Assembly: GCF_003732275.1 (NCBI RefSeq)
Contig: NZ_MOBM01000012.1
Coordinates: forward strand, 1-64,000
Direction: 5' to 3'
DNA: 64,000 nt
From: Pseudomonas frederiksbergensis
GTDB taxonomy: Bacteria; Pseudomonadota; Gammaproteobacteria; Pseudomonadales; Pseudomonadaceae
A program made the translations under genes and the position numbers. The notes under the pieces were generated by a model. The model worked only from the letters and a program-made list of their open reading frames with translations. It ran no database searches and was not told the origin of the DNA. This document shows positions 36,601 to 47,563 of the stretch, in pieces (within the stretch, counting starts at the first letter, position 1; every line of letters starts with the position of its first letter).

Positions 36601-39600
36601 GCGATTTCACCGTGGGACACCACCACGCCTTTCGGTTTACCGGTGGAGCCGGAGGTGTAAATCAGGTACGCATGATGTTGCGGCAGGCTGATAAACGGCA
36701 GTTCGTTGGCCGGGTAGTTGGCCAGTGCAGCAGCGTCTTCTTCCAGGCACCAGCGGCCGACGCTGGCCGGCAGTTCACCGAGGGCCACGAACATCGCCGC
36801 ATCACTGAGCAGCAGACTGATGCCGCTGTCTTCGATCATGTAGTGCAAGCGGTCCAGCGGGTATTCCGGGTCCAGCGGCACATAGGCACCGCCCGCCTTG
36901 AGAATCGCCAGCAGGCCGACGACCATCTCCAGCGAACGCGCAAGCATAAGGCCGACCCGAACCTGCGGCCCGACACCGCGCTCGCGCAGCATCCAGGCCA
37001 GACGATTGGCGCGGTTGTCGAGCTCGGCGTAGCTCAAGGTTTGCCCGGCGAAGGTCAGGGCCGGTGCGTCCTTGCGCACCAGCGCCTGTTCGCTGAACAG
37101 GTGATGGATGCATTGATCGAGGCGATGTTCGCCCGGCTCGATGCCAAGGCTGTCGAGCAGGTTTTGCTGTTCAGTGGCTTCCAGCAACGGCAGTTCGCTG
37201 AGGCGTAGTTGCGGATCGGCGAGCAACGCTTCCAACAGGTTGCGCCAGTGCCCGGCCATGCGCGCAATGCGTGGCTCGTCGAACAAATCGGTGCTGTAAG
37301 TCAGGCAGCAACCCAGGCGATGGTCGAGGTCGGTGACTTCCAGGTTGAGGTCGAACTTGGTCGCTCGCGCATCGTTGGCCAGGTACTCGACGGTCATCCC
37401 GGCCAGGGTGCGACTCTGCTGGAATTCCCAACGCTGCACATTGCACATCACCTGGAACAGCGGGTTGTAAGCCGCACTGCGGGTTGGTTGCAAGGCTTCC
37501 ACCAGATGATCGAATGGCAGGTCCTGATGGGACTGGCCTTCGATCACGGTGTGGCGAACCTGCTCGAACAACTCGCTGACGGACATCTGCCCGTCGAGCT
37601 GGCAACGCAGCACTTGAGTGTTGAGGAACGCGCCGATCAGCCCTTCGCTTTCCGGGCGAATGCGGTTGGCCACTGGCGCACCGATGCGCAGATCGGTCTG
37701 GCCACTGTAGCGATAAAGCAGCACCGCCAGCGCGGCCGTCATGGTCATGAACAGGGTCAGACCGTTTTGGGCGTTGAAGGCACGAACCCGCGCCGCGAGG
37801 TCATCGCTCAGGTCGAAACGGAACAGTTCGCCCTGATGGCTTTGCACCGGCGGACGCGGGCGATCGGCCGGCAGTTCCAGCAGCGGATGTTCGCGGCCCA
37901 GTTGCGCGGTCCAGTAATCGAGTTGGCGCTGACGTTCTCCGGATTCCAGCCACCGACGCTGCCACACGCTGTAATCCAGGTACTGCACCGGCAGTGGTTG
38001 CAACGGTGATTCGCGGTCATCGACGAACGCTTCATAGAACGCGCTCAGTTCCCGGGCGAAGATGTCCATCGCCCAGCCTTCGGTGACGATATGGTGCAAG
38101 GTCAGGACGAAGTAGTGCTCCTGCTCGGCGGTCTTGACCAGGCACGCACGCAGCAGCGGCCCGATTTCCAGATCGAAAGGCTTATGGGCTTCGTCGTCGG
38201 CCAGTTGCTGGACCTGCCATTCGCGCCCATCGGCATCCAGCGTGGTGAAATCCTTCCAGTCCATGCGCAGGCGGGTGTCTGGATGAACCTGTTGCCGGGC
38301 CACGCCGTCGACGCTCGGGAACGTCGTACGCAAAGTTTCGTGACGCATGATCAGCGCTTGCAGCGCCGCTTCGAAACGCCCGACATCCAGCACGCCGCGC
38401 AACCGCGCCATGCCGCCGACGTTGTAGGCCGGGCTGTCCGGTTCCATCTGCCAGAGGAACCACATGCGCTGCTGGGAATAGGACAGTGGTACCGGTTGGC
38501 TGCGGTCGACCTTCTTGATCGGCGGCTGTTTGTTGGTTTTGCCGCTGGCCTGGATCAAGCGAACCTGCTCGGCAAAAGCGCCCAGCTCACTGGCCTCGAA
38601 CAGCGCCCGCAATGGCAACTCGACGTCGCAGGCCTGGCGGGTGCGGGAAATGATTTGCGTGGCCAACAGCGAGTGGCCACCGAGGGCGAAGAAGTCGTCG
38701 TGCAGGCCGATCTGCGCTTGGCCCAGCACTTCACGCCAGATGCCGGCGATTTGTTGCTCAAGGGCAGTGACTGGTTCGACGTGCTCACGGACCTGCCACT
38801 GAGGTTCCGGCAAGGCGCGACGGTCGAGTTTTCCGCTCGGACTCAGGGGCATTTCATCCAGACGCATGAGTTGCGCCGGGACCATGTATTCCGGCAGCTC
38901 AGCGGCCAGCGCGCTTTTCAGGCGTGTGGTTTGAGCATCGATGGTTTCGCTGGTTTCAGTGGCGGTGTAGTAACCGATCAACTGTCCGCCGGCCGCCGTT
39001 TCGCGCACCAGTACCACCGCTTGGGCGACGCCAGACTGCGCCAACAGACGCGCTTCGATTTCTTCCGGCTCGACACGAAAACCGCGCAGTTTGACTTGCT
39101 GATCGAGACGACCGAGGTACTCGATCACGCCGTCGGCGGTCCAGCGAGCACGGTCGCCGGTGCGGTACAGACGTGCGCCCTGCTCGTCCAGTGGATCGAC
39201 CACAAAGCGTTCGGCGGTCAGACTTGGGCGCCCCAGATAGCCTCGGGCCAAACCGATACCGCTGATGCACAGTTCACCCGGTACACCGGCCGGCACCGGG
39301 TTGAGATCGCTGTCGAGCACGCGGCACAACACGTTGCCCAATGGCCGGCCAATCGGCGAGCGCTCGCCATCGGCGGTTGTGCAGTGCCAGTGGGTGACGT
39401 TGATCGCCGTTTCGGTCGGGCCATAGCGGTTGTGCAGTTGCACTGCCGGCAAGTGTTCCAGCACGCGATTACGCAGTTCAGCGGGCAACGCTTCACCACC
39501 GGAGAACAGTCGGCGCAGGCTGGTGCATTCGGCGCTGAGCGGTTCGTCGATGAACAACGCCAGCATCGGCGGTACGAAGTGCAGCGTGGTCACACCGTAT

Positions 39601-42600
39601 TGCTGGACCAGTTGCGCGATGCGATGCGGATCGCGGTGTTCGCCGGGGCCGGCGAGTAACAGACGGCACCCGGTAATCAACGGCCAGAAGCATTCCCATA
39701 CCGACACGTCGAAACTGATCGGCGCTTTTTGCATCAGCACGTCGGTTTGGTCCAGGCGGTAGGTGGCTTGCATCCATTGCAGGCGTTCAGCGAGGGCCGC
39801 GTGAGTGTTGCCAACGCCCTTCGGTTGACCGGTGGAACCGGAGGTATAAATCACGTAGGCCAGGTTGTCGCCGTGCAGGTGCAAGCCCGGCGCATGGCTC
39901 GGCCAGTTCTCCAGATGCAGGGCGTCCATGGCAATCACGCTGACGCCGTCGGTGGCCGGCAAGCGATCGAGCAATTCGGTTTGGGTCAGCAGCAGCTCGA
40001 CGCCACTGTCGCTGAGCATGTAGGCCAGGCGCTCGGCCGGATAGTCCGGGTCCAACGGCACATAAGCGCCGCCGGCCTTGATGATCGCCAACAAGCCGAT
40101 CAGCAACTGCGGCGAACGCTCGGCGGCGATGGCCACGCACACATCCGGGCCGACGCCTTTGTCCCGCAAGTAATGCGCCAGGCGGTTGGCCTGGGCGTGC
40201 AGTTCGGCGAAATCCAGGCTGCCGCCGTCCCACAGCAGCGCGGTGCGCTCAGGAGTCTGGCGCGCTTGTTCGTTGAGCAACTCAGGTAGCCATTGATTGG
40301 CGGGTGTACACGGTGCGGCGCTCCAGACGGATTGCTGATCGAGCTCGCCCGGGGTCAACAGTTGCAGGTCGCCGATGGCGGTCGTCGGTTGTTCGCAGAC
40401 AGCTCGCAGCAGATTGGCGAAATGCTCGGCAAGACGCTCGATAGTCGCCACGTCAAACAACTCGCTGGCGTAGTCGAACGACAGGCTCAGGCGACCATTG
40501 CGGTCTTCTTCGCTGTGCAGTTGCAAGTCGAACTTGGCTTCGCGACTGTGCCACGGCAGCTCTTCGGCGAGCAGTCCCGGCAAGCGACGCAGCGCAGTGA
40601 GATCCCGTTGCTGATGGTTGAACATCACCTGGAACAAGCCCTGCTCGCGGGCCTGCGGGAAGGCTTCGAGCAGTTGTTCGAACGGCAGATCCTGATGCGC
40701 TTGCGCACCCAATGCGGCTTGACGGGTTTGCGCCAGCAACTCAACGAACGGCAGTCGCGAATCCACCTCGGCACGCAGCACCTGGGTATTGATGAAGAAG
40801 CCGATCAGCCCTTGGGTTTCCAGACGCGGACGGTTGGCATTTGGCACGCCGATGCGGATGTCGCGTTGGCCGCTGTAGCGATGCAGCAGGCTCTGGAATG
40901 CCGCGAGCAACAGCATGAACGGCGTCGAGTCATGAGCCTGGGCGGTCTGGCGAATGGCATCGCTCAGGCTCGCGTCCAAACGCAGCGTGTGGCGGGCGGC
41001 GCTGTGAAAGTGTTGCGCCGAACGCGGATGATCGGTGGCCAGGTTCAGGGTCGGGTGATCAACGCCCAACTGCTCTTTCCAGTAAGCGAGTTGACGCTCA
41101 CCCTCCCCTTGCGCCAACCACTGGCGCTGCCAACTGCCGTAGTCGGCGTATTGAGTCAGCAACGCTGGAAGGATGGCGCTCTGGCCTTGGGAGGCCGCCG
41201 CATACAGGCACGAAAATTCGTCGATCAACACGTTCAGCGACCAGCCGTCGGCGATGATGTGGTGCATGGTCACCAGCAGTTGATGGTCCTCATCGCCGAG
41301 GCGCACCAGCGTCACCCACAGCAGCGGGCCTTTTTCCAGATCGAACCGGGTACGGGCTTCGTCCTCGCGGATTTGCTGCGCGCGGGCTTCACGCTCGGCA
41401 GCTGGCAGATCGCTGATGTCGATCACCTGCAGGCTGAATTCACCGGCAGCAATGACCTGTTGCAGGGCTACGCCATCACGCTCGAAAAACCGTGTGCGCA
41501 AGGATTCGTGACGTTCGATCAGTTGCTGGAAACTGGCGCGCAAGGCCTCTTCATCCAGTTCGCCGCGCAGGCGCAAGGCACCGGGAATGTTGTAGGCGCT
41601 GCTCTGCGGGTCGAGTTGCCAGGTGATCCACAAACGGTTTTGCGCCAGGGATTGCGGCATGGCTTCGCTGCGCGCCAAGGACATGATCGCACCTTGGGCC
41701 ACACCGCCATCCTGTTGTTGCCGGATGACCGCGGCAGCGAATGCGCCGAGAGTTGGCGCTTCGAACAGCAAACGCAGATTCAGCTCCAGCCCCAACTCTT
41801 CACGCAGGCGCGCGACCACTTGCGTGGCGGCGATGGAGTTGCCGCCGAGCAGGAAGAAGTGATCGTCGGCGTTGACCTGCTTGACCTGCAATTGCTCACA
41901 CCAGATCTGGCCGATCAGGGTTTGCAGCTCTGAGCCGGTGTTGGTTTCAGACGTGTTTGCGATGTCTGCCGACGGGAATAGCGCATAGCTGTCGAGGCTG
42001 CCATCGGCCAGGCGATTGCGGCAGGCGGAGCGTTGCAACTTGCCGCTGGACGTCTTCGGCAGCGCTCCCGGATGGAGCAATACCACCACACTCGGTGCTT
42101 GCTGATACGCCTCGGCCACCGCTTGACGGATGGCTTTGATCAACGACTCGGGTGGCAGGATTTTCTGCACGCTGCGGCTGATTTCCGCAGCGATGCCGAT
42201 GCCCTCCTGACCCTCGATGTTGACTGCGAATGCCGCCACGCGACCTTTGCGCACCACCTCCACTTCACGCTCGATGGTCTGCTCGATGTCCTGCGGATAG
42301 AGGTTGTGACCGCGAACGATCAGCATGTCTTTCAGGCGCCCGGTGATGAACAGCTCACCGTCACGCAAAAAGCCCAGGTCGCCGGTGCGCAGCCAGGTGC
42401 GTCCGGCGTGCTGGACGAACGTCTTGGCCGTGGCTTCGGGGTTGCGCCAGTAGCCATGGGCGATGCTCGGCCCGGTGGCCCAGACTTCACCGACCACGTT
42501 GTCGGCGAGTTCTTCGAGCGATACGGCATCGACAATCAGCACCGCGTGATCCGGCTGGCCGATGCCGCAACTCATGATCGGGCTGCCATCGCCCGGCTCG

Positions 42601-43667
42601 GCACGGTTCTGCGCCAGGGCTTGATCATCCACGTGCAACGATGGAATGCCCTGGCCGCGCGGGCTGCCGGCAACGAACAGCGTGGCTTCCGCCAGACCGT
42701 AAGAGGCCATGAAGCTGTCCGAGGTAAAGCCACACGCAGCGAACTTCTCGGCGAAGCGTTCCAGGGTGTCGAGGCGAATCGGTTCGGAACCGGAATACGC
42801 CACGCGCCAGCCACTCAGGTCGAGGCGTTCCAGCGCCGATTCGCTGACCCGGTCGCTGCACAGTCGGTAGGCGAAGTCCGGCCCGCCGCTGATGGTGCCG
42901 CCGTATTCGCTGATCGCTTCCAGCCAGCGCAATGGCCGACCGAGGAAGTACGCCGGCGACATCAACACGCATGGCACACCGCTGAAAATCGGCTGCAACA
43001 GGCCGCCGATCAGGCCCATGTCGTGGTACAGCGGCAGCCAGCTGACGATCACGTCGTCGGGGTTCAAATCGATGCCGAATCCGTGACGAATCAGCAGTTC
43101 GTTGGCCACCAGGTTGCCGTGGCTGACTTGCACACCTTTAGGCAACGCCGTGGAGCCGGAGGTGTATTGCAGGAAGGCAATGTGATCGCCGTGCAAGTCC
43201 GGGGCGACCCAGCGTTCGGCCAGGGCGCTATCGAGAGTGTCGACACACAGCAGCGGCGGCGCCTCGTTGATTTGCAGCAACGCGTCGCGCAGGTCGGCGC
43301 TGGTCAATAGCAAGCGCGGCTCGGCATCGCTAATGATCGACAGCAGACGTTCCTGGTGATGACGACGGGTCGATTCAGGCGGATAGGCCGGCACTGCAAT
43401 TACACCTGCGTACAGACAGCCAAAAAACGCCGCGACGTAATCCGGGCCGCTGGGAAACAGCAGCACCGCGCGATCACCGAACGACGTCTCGGCCTGCAAT
43501 GCACCGGCGATGGTTCGCGCCCGTTGATCGAGCTCACGATAACTGAGCACCACAGCCTGATCCTGGGTTTCGGCGAGAAAACGCAAGGCCACCCGGTCCG
43601 GCGTCAGGGCCGCGCGGCGCTGAAGGGCTTGGACCAGTGTGCTAGGGAGTTCGAACGCGTCGGTCAT
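30684..43667 (-). CDS. pvdL: Pyoverdine chromophore non-ribosomal peptide synthetase PvdL
   Basis: A 4327-residue NRPS, close to the roughly 4340 of P. aeruginosa PvdL. Domain order by landmark residues: fatty-acyl-AMP ligase ([11 protein letters not shown] about 168) and carrier (LGGNS about 606); C (HHIIADG about 802), A1 (about 1280), T (LGGHS about 1660); C (HHIVTEG about 1858), A2 (about 2337), T (LGGDS about 2735), epimerase (HHLVVDG about 2915); C (HHILIDA about 3388), A3 (about 3870), T (about 4265). There is no thioesterase, so the chain passes to another synthetase. Read-off specificity residues are DVWHFGRIN, DAEGIGAVM and DIWELTADD, assigned to Glu, D-Tyr and Dab by family. The start at 43667 has AGGAAA before it. 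Confidence 0.96.
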   Translation of the reverse strand: MTDAFELPSTLVQALQRRAALTPDRVALRFLAETQDQAVVLSYRELDQRARTIAGALQAETSFGDRAVLLFPSGPDYVAAFFGCLYAGVIAVPAYPPESTRRHHQERLLSIISDAEPRLLLTSADLRDALLQINEAPPLLCVDTLDSALAERWVAPDLHGDHIAFLQYTSGSTALPKGVQVSHGNLVANELLIRHGFGIDLNPDDVIVSWLPLYHDMGLIGGLLQPIFSGVPCVLMSPAYFLGRPLRWLEAISEYGGTISGGPDFAYRLCSDRVSESALERLDLSGWRVAYSGSEPIRLDTLERFAEKFAACGFTSDSFMASYGLAEATLFVAGSPRGQGIPSLHVDDQALAQNRAEPGDGSPIMSCGIGQPDHAVLIVDAVSLEELADNVVGEVWATGPSIAHGYWRNPEATAKTFVQHAGRTWLRTGDLGFLRDGELFITGRLKDMLIVRGHNLYPQDIEQTIEREVEVVRKGRVAAFAVNIEGQEGIGIAAEISRSVQKILPPESLIKAIRQAVAEAYQQAPSVVVLLHPGALPKTSSGKLQRSACRNRLADGSLDSYALFPSADIANTSETNTGSELQTLIGQIWCEQLQVKQVNADDHFFLLGGNSIAATQVVARLREELGLELNLRLLFEAPTLGAFAAAVIRQQQDGGVAQGAIMSLARSEAMPQSLAQNRLWITWQLDPQSSAYNIPGALRLRGELDEEALRASFQQLIERHESLRTRFFERDGVALQQVIAAGEFSLQVIDISDLPAAEREARAQQIREDEARTRFDLEKGPLLWVTLVRLGDEDHQLLVTMHHIIADGWSLNVLIDEFSCLYAAASQGQSAILPALLTQYADYGSWQRQWLAQGEGERQLAYWKEQLGVDHPTLNLATDHPRSAQHFHSAARHTLRLDASLSDAIRQTAQAHDSTPFMLLLAAFQSLLHRYSGQRDIRIGVPNANRPRLETQGLIGFFINTQVLRAEVDSRLPFVELLAQTRQAALGAQAHQDLPFEQLLEAFPQAREQGLFQVMFNHQQRDLTALRRLPGLLAEELPWHSREAKFDLQLHSEEDRNGRLSLSFDYASELFDVATIERLAEHFANLLRAVCEQPTTAIGDLQLLTPGELDQQSVWSAAPCTPANQWLPELLNEQARQTPERTALLWDGGSLDFAELHAQANRLAHYLRDKGVGPDVCVAIAAERSPQLLIGLLAIIKAGGAYVPLDPDYPAERLAYMLSDSGVELLLTQTELLDRLPATDGVSVIAMDALHLENWPSHAPGLHLHGDNLAYVIYTSGSTGQPKGVGNTHAALAERLQWMQATYRLDQTDVLMQKAPISFDVSVWECFWPLITGCRLLLAGPGEHRDPHRIAQLVQQYGVTTLHFVPPMLALFIDEPLSAECTSLRRLFSGGEALPAELRNRVLEHLPAVQLHNRYGPTETAINVTHWHCTTADGERSPIGRPLGNVLCRVLDSDLNPVPAGVPGELCISGIGLARGYLGRPSLTAERFVVDPLDEQGARLYRTGDRARWTADGVIEYLGRLDQQVKLRGFRVEPEEIEARLLAQSGVAQAVVLVRETAAGGQLIGYYTATETSETIDAQTTRLKSALAAELPEYMVPAQLMRLDEMPLSPSGKLDRRALPEPQWQVREHVEPVTALEQQIAGIWREVLGQAQIGLHDDFFALGGHSLLATQIISRTRQACDVELPLRALFEASELGAFAEQVRLIQASGKTNKQPPIKKVDRSQPVPLSYSQQRMWFLWQMEPDSPAYNVGGMARLRGVLDVGRFEAALQALIMRHETLRTTFPSVDGVARQQVHPDTRLRMDWKDFTTLDADGREWQVQQLADDEAHKPFDLEIGPLLRACLVKTAEQEHYFVLTLHHIVTEGWAMDIFARELSAFYEAFVDDRESPLQPLPVQYLDYSVWQRRWLESGERQRQLDYWTAQLGREHPLLELPADRPRPPVQSHQGELFRFDLSDDLAARVRAFNAQNGLTLFMTMTAALAVLLYRYSGQTDLRIGAPVANRIRPESEGLIGAFLNTQVLRCQLDGQMSVSELFEQVRHTVIEGQSHQDLPFDHLVEALQPTRSAAYNPLFQVMCNVQRWEFQQSRTLAGMTVEYLANDARATKFDLNLEVTDLDHRLGCCLTYSTDLFDEPRIARMAGHWRNLLEALLADPQLRLSELPLLEATEQQNLLDSLGIEPGEHRLDQCIHHLFSEQALVRKDAPALTFAGQTLSYAELDNRANRLAWMLRERGVGPQVRVGLMLARSLEMVVGLLAILKAGGAYVPLDPEYPLDRLHYMIEDSGISLLLSDAAMFVALGELPASVGRWCLEEDAAALANYPANELPFISLPQHHAYLIYTSGSTGKPKGVVVSHGEIAMHCRAVIERFAMRPDDCELHFYSINFDAATERLLVPLLSGAQVVLRAQGQWDAQEICGLIRRHNINILGFTPSYGSQLAQWLATQGETLPVRMCITGGEALTGEHLQRIRAAFKPSLFFNAYGPTETVVMPLASLAPEQLEEGLGSVPIGSVIGARVAYILDADLALVPQGATGELYVGGAGLAQGYHQRPGMTAERFVADPFAVNGGRLYRTGDLVRQRADGLVEYLGRIDHQVKIRGFRIELGEIETRLLEHESVREAVVLAFDAPSGKQLVGYLVTSVAEQDEAQQTTLREALKAHLKSQLPDYMVPTYLILLASMPLTANGKLDRRALPAPDPELNRQQYVAPSNELELTLAGICCEVLNVQQVGLNDNFFELGGDSILSIQVVSRARQQGIHFSPRDLFQHQTVQTLAAVATRTEQVTAEQGLLSGESRLTPIQHWFFDTAIAQRQHWNQALLLEPTVALEPHRLEQALLAVIEQHDALRLRFTEVAGHWQAEHQAVSAAAVLWQVHVPAMDKCVALFADAQRSLDLEQGPLMRALLVDDSEGQQRLFIAIHHLVVDGVSWRVLLDDLQTVYRQLESLQSVKLPAKTSGFKDWAARLQAYAGSESLREELSWWQTQLAGPSAELPCDRPQGGQQNRHAQTVSVRLDSERTRQLLQQAPTAYRTQVNDLLLTALARVVCRWSGHESALIQLEGHGRETLFDEIDLTRTVGWFTSAYPLRLTPMSEQSASIKAIKEQLRAVPHKGLGYGVLRYLADGVCRQTMAALPVAPITFNYLGQFDQSFGSDALFRPLDEPVGAAHDPHAPLPNELSVDSQVYGGELVLRWTFSAERHDLQTITELAEAYLGELQSLIQHCLSDNAGGLTPSDFPLARLTQPQLDALPVPAAMIEDVYPLTPMQEGMLLHTLLEPGTGLYYMQDRYRINSELDPQRFAQAWQAVIARHEALRASFCWNVGEDMLQVIHKPGSTPIEYLDWSAVAETEQEPKLQALLKSEREAGFDLLNQAPFHLRLIRVGAARYWFMMSNHHILIDAWCRSLLMNDFFEIYTVLGEGREAQLAVPPRYRDYIGWLQRQSLAEARQWWQQNLRGFERTTPIPSDRPFLREHAGDSGGMIVGDCYTRLDARDGVQLRELAQAHQLTINTFAQAAWALVLRRLSGDRDVLFGVTVAGRPVEMPEMQRTVGLFINSIALRVKMPEDDQRCSVRQWLSSLLDSNMQLREYEYLPLVSIQENSELPKGQPLFDSLFVFENAPVEVSVLDRAQSLNATSDSGRTHTNFPLTAVCYPGDDLGLHLSYDQRYFDESTVERMLGEFKRLLLALVEGFHGDMADLPLLGNEEQDFLIHGCNQSEHDYPLEQSYVSLFEAQVAEHPQRIAASCLDQQHSYVELNQRSNRLGHALIAAGVGLDQPVALLAERNLDLLGMIIGSFKAGAGYLPLDPGLPSQRLSRIIDLSRTPLLVCTQACREQALALLEEFGCANRPRLLVWEEVQASAVSVANPGIYSGPDSLAYVIYTSGSTGLPKGVMVEQRGMLNNQLSKAPYLKLSEADVIAQTASQSFDISVWQFLAAPLFGARVDIVPNSIAHDPQGLLAHVQSQGITVLESVPSLIQGMLAQDRMSLDGLRWMLPTGEAMPPELAHQWLLRYPEIGLVNAYGPAECSDDVAFFRVDLASTRGSYLPIGTPTDNNCLYLLDGALELVPLGAVGELCVAGTGVGRGYVSDPLRTAQVFVPNPFGASGDRLYRTGDLARRRSDGVLEYVGRIDHQVKIRGYRIELGEIEARLHEQPEVRDAAVGVQEGVNGKHLVGYLVAADSVLNPNERLERIKQRLRAELPEYMVPLHWLWLDKLPLNANGKLDRKALPVLEIGQLQSQDYQAPRNELEQTLADIWAEVLKVEKVGVRDNFFELGGHSLLATQIASRVQKALQRNVPLRAMFECSTVAELAEYIDGLAASDITGEKVDRLNDLMAELEGL

Positions 43668-43821
43668 GAGGTTTCCTGCCTGAATTCGGCTTGCAAGTGG
43701 AATCGGTTTTCGTATGTCACGCCCGTTCATGGACATGCAGGACGCGGTCTTCGCCGACCGCGCAAGGCTTGGGAATGCTGGTTTGGCCGGGGCTTGCGCC
43801 CGCAGCCATTCACCAATGAGA

Positions 43822-43845
43822 ACGGATGAGGTCTTCAAATAATTA
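43822..43845 (-). promoter_or_regulatory. PvdS-box variant of pvdL
   Basis: Leftward, TAATT (43841-43845), 16 bases, CGT (43822-43824): one mismatch from TAAAT-N16-CGT. It is the only near match upstream of pvdL and would give a leader of roughly 150 bases. Confidence 0.6.
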
Positions 43846-43946
43846 GTCGCCAAGCTAGAGCGCCAGCAGGCTTGAGGTCGGTAGGTGAGTCAGCGTGTCG
43901 CAGCTCTCACTCTGCTCTTTCGAGGAGCATTAATTCTCCTTCTCAA

Positions 43947-43975
43947 TTGACAATCATTATCATTCAACATAATTT
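43947..43975 (+). promoter_or_regulatory. Fur-controlled pvdS promoter
   Basis: A perfect -35 TTGACA (43947-43952), 17-bp spacer and -10-like TAATTT (43970-43975). The spacer is a Fur box: GACAATCATTATCATTCAA at 43949-43967, matching most of the GATAAT-type hexamers. Iron-loaded Fur would block polymerase directly. Transcription would start near 43982. Confidence 0.87.
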
Positions 43976-44047
43976 GTCGCTCGATGTGTAGGACGACTCC
44001 GATCCCCCCGTCGTCCCACGACCCTATTTGCAGCAAGGTGATTTCCA

Positions 44048-44596
44048 ATGACGGAACAAGTATCCACAAGCAGGTGCGATTCACCGCTACTTCAGGCCTT
44101 CGTCGACAACCGACTGATTCTGGTCAAGATTGCCGCCCGCATTACCGGTTGCCGATCACGCGCTGAAGATGTGGTGCAGGATGCGTTCTTCCGGCTGCAA
44201 TCGGCGCCGCAGATCACGTCGTCAATCAAGGCTCAGCTCAGTTACCTGTTCCAGATCGTGCGTAACCTGGCGATCGATCATTACCGCAAGCAGGCGCTGG
44301 AGCAGAAGTATTCGGGCCCGGAAGAGGAAGGTCTGAACGTGGTGATTCAGGGCGCTTCGCCGGAAACCTCGCACATGAATTTCTCGACCCTGGAAAACAT
44401 CGCCGATGCGCTGACGGAGCTGCCCAGCCGCACCCGTTACGCCTTCGAGATGTACCGCCTGCACGGCGTGCCGCAAAAAGACATCGCCAAGGAACTCGGC
44501 GTCTCGCCAACCCTGGTGAACTTCATGATTCGTGATGCGCTGGTGCATTGCCGCAAGGTGTCGGGCAATCGTGCGGATACCTTTGCTCGTCGCTGA
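44048..44596 (+). CDS. pvdS: Iron-starvation ECF sigma factor PvdS
   Basis: A 182-residue ECF sigma factor. Region 2 includes ITGCRSRAEDVVQDAFFRLQ and YLFQIVRNLAIDHYRKQ; region 4 is LPSRTRYAFEMYRLHGVPQKDIAKELGVSPTLVNF with its HTH. It directs RNA polymerase to TAAAT-N16-CGT promoters of pyoverdine genes, four of which are in this window. AAGGTGA precedes the ATG. It is divergent from pvdL and expressed from the Fur-boxed promoter. A membrane anti-sigma factor (FpvR) is not in the window. Confidence 0.95.
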   Translation: MTEQVSTSRCDSPLLQAFVDNRLILVKIAARITGCRSRAEDVVQDAFFRLQSAPQITSSIKAQLSYLFQIVRNLAIDHYRKQALEQKYSGPEEEGLNVVIQGASPETSHMNFSTLENIADALTELPSRTRYAFEMYRLHGVPQKDIAKELGVSPTLVNFMIRDALVHCRKVSGNRADTFARR

Positions 44597-44612
44597 AATT
44601 TGCGGCGCTCCA

Positions 44613-44705
44613 TTCGCGAGCAAGCCCGCTCCCACATTGGATCTTCTGTGAACACACTATTGACGGGCACTGCAGATCAACTGTGGGAGCGGGCTTGCTC
44701 GCGAA
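44613..44705. repeat. REPIN, GCAAGCCCGC variant
   Basis: 24-bp perfect inverted arms TTCGCGAGCAAGCCCGC... (44613-44636) and complement (44682-44705) between the convergent pvdS and pvdY-like genes. Confidence 0.9.
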
Positions 44706-44744
44706 GACTGACTCAAGATCGCCACAGACCTTGAGCCATACACC

Positions 44745-45758
44745 TCAGACCAACGAACACCGATCAAAAAACCGCTCACGCCCCAGCATCATCAGCGCCG
44801 CGCGCTTGTGCGGGAAGTCGAACTCTTTTTCGCAGTGGAAACACTGATTGTGCATATGCCCGATCATCTTCGCGTTGTCGGCGCGAGGCTCGGCGACCAC
44901 CCGTTGAGTGCGTGGATCATCGAGAAACAAGTAATGCACCAGCGCCGATAGCCAGCTCGCCACCTTGTGCGGGCCGCGGTGATGTTCTTCGCCCACCAGC
45001 ATGTGAATGCCACGGTCGTAATCACCGGCATCATAGAACGGCGCAATGCGATCCTCCTTGGCCCAATAGGCTTCGAAATAGGCGAACGGCTGATCATCGA
45101 AGCAACCGATCAGCGTCAAGGTGTGCGGGTCGGCTTCGAGCTTGCTCAGGTATTCACGATGCTTCTCGAGACTGCCCTCCTCCTGCCAGAAACTCGCCAC
45201 CCGCGGGCTGTTCTGCCAGCGGTTGAAACGCGCCAGGTCATGCTCGATTTCTACCGTGCGCAGGGAGACCCACGCACCGAGCCGCGCATCGAAGCGTCGA
45301 TACACCTCACCACGGGGTTTCACCGCACGCAATGGATGGCGCTTGCCGCCGCTGATGACCATTTGCTGCGGATAGCTGCCAGTGCGCGATTCACCCAGCC
45401 AAGACTGGGGCAGCTGCCAGAACAGCATGCGTTCGCAGCGATACTGACCGGTGACGTCGGTCGCGATCAACAACCCGCTGAGCAAGGCTTCGGTGGGCAC
45501 GTCATCGAGGTGCCAGGTCAGACGCTGACAAGCCGCGTCACGGGCAAACAGCCAATAACAGGCCGCCCAGAATGCCTGACCGTCAGGGCGACCGAAGCGC
45601 TCCTCCAGCCGCAGATGCAACTCGGGCTCGCGGGTCAGCCGCAGCTCGATCAACGCCTGCCCTTGCAGGCTGAGGCTCAGGCGGCTGGCGGTTTCATCGG
45701 CTACAAGACAGTTGCCTGACGGCAAGGCCAGGGTGGTCAGGTCATTCAGATTGGACAT
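44745..45758 (-). CDS. pvdY: Siderophore-type GNAT acetyltransferase, PvdY-like
   Basis: A 337-residue protein whose C-terminal half is an IucB/AlcB-type acyltransferase: DLARFNRWQNSPRVASFW, ADPHTLTLIGCFDDQPFAYFEAYW, DRGIHMLVGEEHHRGPHKV, and DDPRTQRVVAEPRADN. The N-terminal 150 residues are a variable domain. In pyoverdine loci such proteins (PvdYII in P. aeruginosa) are proposed to acetylate hydroxyornithine. A perfect PvdS box about 40 bases upstream places it in the pyoverdine regulon. The exact acyl donor is not readable. Confidence 0.82.
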   Translation of the reverse strand: MSNLNDLTTLALPSGNCLVADETASRLSLSLQGQALIELRLTREPELHLRLEERFGRPDGQAFWAACYWLFARDAACQRLTWHLDDVPTEALLSGLLIATDVTGQYRCERMLFWQLPQSWLGESRTGSYPQQMVISGGKRHPLRAVKPRGEVYRRFDARLGAWVSLRTVEIEHDLARFNRWQNSPRVASFWQEEGSLEKHREYLSKLEADPHTLTLIGCFDDQPFAYFEAYWAKEDRIAPFYDAGDYDRGIHMLVGEEHHRGPHKVASWLSALVHYLFLDDPRTQRVVAEPRADNAKMIGHMHNQCFHCEKEFDFPHKRAALMMLGRERFFDRCSLV

Positions 45759-45798
45759 GGGTGGGGCTCACGGTAATCGTCGACAGTTCAACGATGTG

Positions 45799-45822
45799 AC
45801 GTGAGCCGGAGCAGGAAATTTA
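45799..45822 (-). promoter_or_regulatory. PvdS box of the pvdY-like gene
   Basis: Leftward, TAAAT (45818-45822), 16 bases, CGT (45799-45801): an exact consensus match, 41 bases before the start codon. Confidence 0.86.
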
Positions 45823-45870
45823 AGCGCAGTCACCAAATGCGCGTCTCATGGCACTAATCAGGGGCACGAT

Positions 45871-46668
45871 TCAGGGTTTTCCCACCGGCACCAGAGCAAT
45901 TTTGTAGGGATCGAAAATCTTCAGCATCTGGCCGTTGTTTCGCAGGCCTTGCAGCAACTTGCCAAATGCTTCGCCGGTAATCGGCGCCTGCGGGCGAATC
46001 AACGCGTAATGGTGATAGACCTGATCGATGCGTTGCGACACCAGCAATTGCTCGCCGACTTTCTCGTTACGCAGCAGGTAATCGCTCAGATAGGAGCGTG
46101 TCACCAAGGCAATGTCCGCTCGCCCACGCAGCACCATCAGCAGGTTGCTGTCATGGGAATAGGTCAGCGTGGCCTTGTAGGCGTCGGCCAGATACTTGGG
46201 ATCGGCATTGAAATTGGCAAATTCGTAGTGATAGCCGCTGTACAGCGCCAGGCGCTTGCCCGTCAGGTCCTTGAAGTAATTCTCATCGCGATCGGGTTTC
46301 TTTTGCGCGACAAAGATTTCTGCATCTTCCAGGCCCATGTCGACGAGGGTGTGCGGGATGTCCTTCCACCCCCAGTCCGGGTTCTCGAAAATCGCCATGT
46401 CGACCCGGCCTTCCTTGAAATCGTTGAAACGTCGAGGAATCGAGGTGGGCACCAGCTCAAACCGATAGTCGGTTTGCAACTGATTCAATGCTTCCACCAG
46501 TTGCGGCAACAAACCGGTGTCGGCACCGGACTCCGGGCGCACGGTATAGGGTGGAAAATGCGCGGCACCGACCCGCACCAACTGTGCAGCCTGAGACGGC
46601 AACACGCAGCACACAGCAAGCGCCGCCAGCAAAAGCCGAGACACTGTTCGAATTGGTGAAGACATCAA
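45871..46668 (-). CDS. Periplasmic solute-binding protein, family 3
   Basis: A 265-residue SBP-bac-3-type protein with a signal peptide (RLLLAALAVCCVLPSQA) and typical start LVRVGAAHFPPYTVRPESGADTGLLPQLVEAL. Later segments include YRFELVPTSIPRRFNDFKEGRVDMAIFE. No permease or ATPase gene is adjacent, so it may be an orphan amino-acid binding protein or a signalling sensor. A second Met is one codon in. No PvdS box. Confidence 0.82.
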   Translation of the reverse strand: MMSSPIRTVSRLLLAALAVCCVLPSQAAQLVRVGAAHFPPYTVRPESGADTGLLPQLVEALNQLQTDYRFELVPTSIPRRFNDFKEGRVDMAIFENPDWGWKDIPHTLVDMGLEDAEIFVAQKKPDRDENYFKDLTGKRLALYSGYHYEFANFNADPKYLADAYKATLTYSHDSNLLMVLRGRADIALVTRSYLSDYLLRNEKVGEQLLVSQRIDQVYHHYALIRPQAPITGEAFGKLLQGLRNNGQMLKIFDPYKIALVPVGKP

Positions 46669-46758
46669 AACAGCCTACTCCCCAAAAAAAATATCAATCA
46701 ATGCATTCAAGCTAGGCGGTTTCGCCAACTTAGCCAGTTTCTTGCCGAGATAGACGGC

Positions 46759-47385
46759 TCACTGCCGTTCTTCAAGCACCAGAATCAACGCCTCATCGGC
46801 CAATTGATCGAGGCTCATGCTGCCATCGGCACGAAACCAGGTGGTGGTCCAGGACAACGCGCCCGTCAGGAAACGGCGGGTGATGAACACGTCACCACGG
46901 ATAAAACCGGCGTCCTTGGCTTCGCCCAGCACCTGCAGCCAGATGTCTTCATAAATATCACGCAGCGCCAGAACCTGCGCCTGGCCTTCCGCTGACAGCG
47001 AACGCCACTCATACACCAGCACCGCCATGGCTTCGCCGCTGCCGCCCATGATCGACTGCAATTCGCAGCGAATCAGCGCCAAAACCCGCTCGCGCACACT
47101 GCCGGCCTCGGCCAGGGCTGCGCGCATCAATGCGGTGTTGTAGCGAATGGTCTCTTCCATCACTGCCCGCAAGATCTCATCCTTGCTTTTGAAGTGGTGA
47201 AAAATACTGCCTGATTGAATGCCGACCGCACCGGCCAGATCGCGCACGGTGGTACGTTCATAACCTTTATTACGAAACAGGTGAGCGGCCACTTGCAGCA
47301 GTTTGCCGCGGGCGCTGTCCGGGTCGGTCAATTGGCCGCTGTCGACCAATTCGCGCATCACCCTCAGGGCTTTTTGCTCGTCCAC
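46759..47385 (-). CDS. atuR: TetR-family repressor AtuR
   Basis: A 208-residue TetR regulator with N-terminal [50 protein letters not shown] and an all-helical ligand domain. I use the GTG at 47385, six bases after AGGAGAGA, rather than the ATG at 47409. It is divergent from atuA, and two complementary 17-bp palindromic sites lie between them. AtuR of P. aeruginosa represses the acyclic terpene utilisation operon; the ligand is presumably a pathway acyl-CoA. Confidence 0.88.
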   Translation of the reverse strand: MDEQKALRVMRELVDSGQLTDPDSARGKLLQVAAHLFRNKGYERTTVRDLAGAVGIQSGSIFHHFKSKDEILRAVMEETIRYNTALMRAALAEAGSVRERVLALIRCELQSIMGGSGEAMAVLVYEWRSLSAEGQAQVLALRDIYEDIWLQVLGEAKDAGFIRGDVFITRRFLTGALSWTTTWFRADGSMSLDQLADEALILVLEERQ

Positions 47386-47472
47386 CCGTTCTCTCCTACA
47401 GTCGATCAATCAATTGCGCCGCTGGCCGCTAAAACAGCGGGGTTGCGCGGGCAATTTAAGCTGGCGGGGGCG

Positions 47473-47489
47473 ACCAAGCAAGCGCTTGG
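47473..47489. promoter_or_regulatory. AtuR operator, left site
   Basis: ACCAAGCAAGCGCTTGG contains the perfect palindrome CAAGCGCTTG and is the exact reverse complement of the site at 47517-47533. The operator role is inferred from its position between atuR and atuA. Confidence 0.75.
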
Positions 47490-47516
47490 GCAGAAGATAT
47501 TTCAGTCGTTTACAAA

Positions 47517-47533
47517 CCAAGCGCTTGCTTGGT
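47517..47533. promoter_or_regulatory. AtuR operator, right site
   Basis: CCAAGCGCTTGCTTGGT mirrors the left site with 27 bases between them. It ends 30 bases before the atuA ATG, so a bound repressor would cover the start region of both promoters. Confidence 0.75.
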
Positions 47534-47563
47534 AGTCTCGAAGCACTTCTGTCGGAGGTGGTT

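Larger units (their letters stand above)
43668..44047. other. Divergent pvdL-pvdS control region
   Basis: This 380-base gap holds the pvdL leader and PvdS-box variant on the left and the Fur-controlled pvdS promoter on the right, each listed separately. No other gene fits. Confidence 0.75.
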
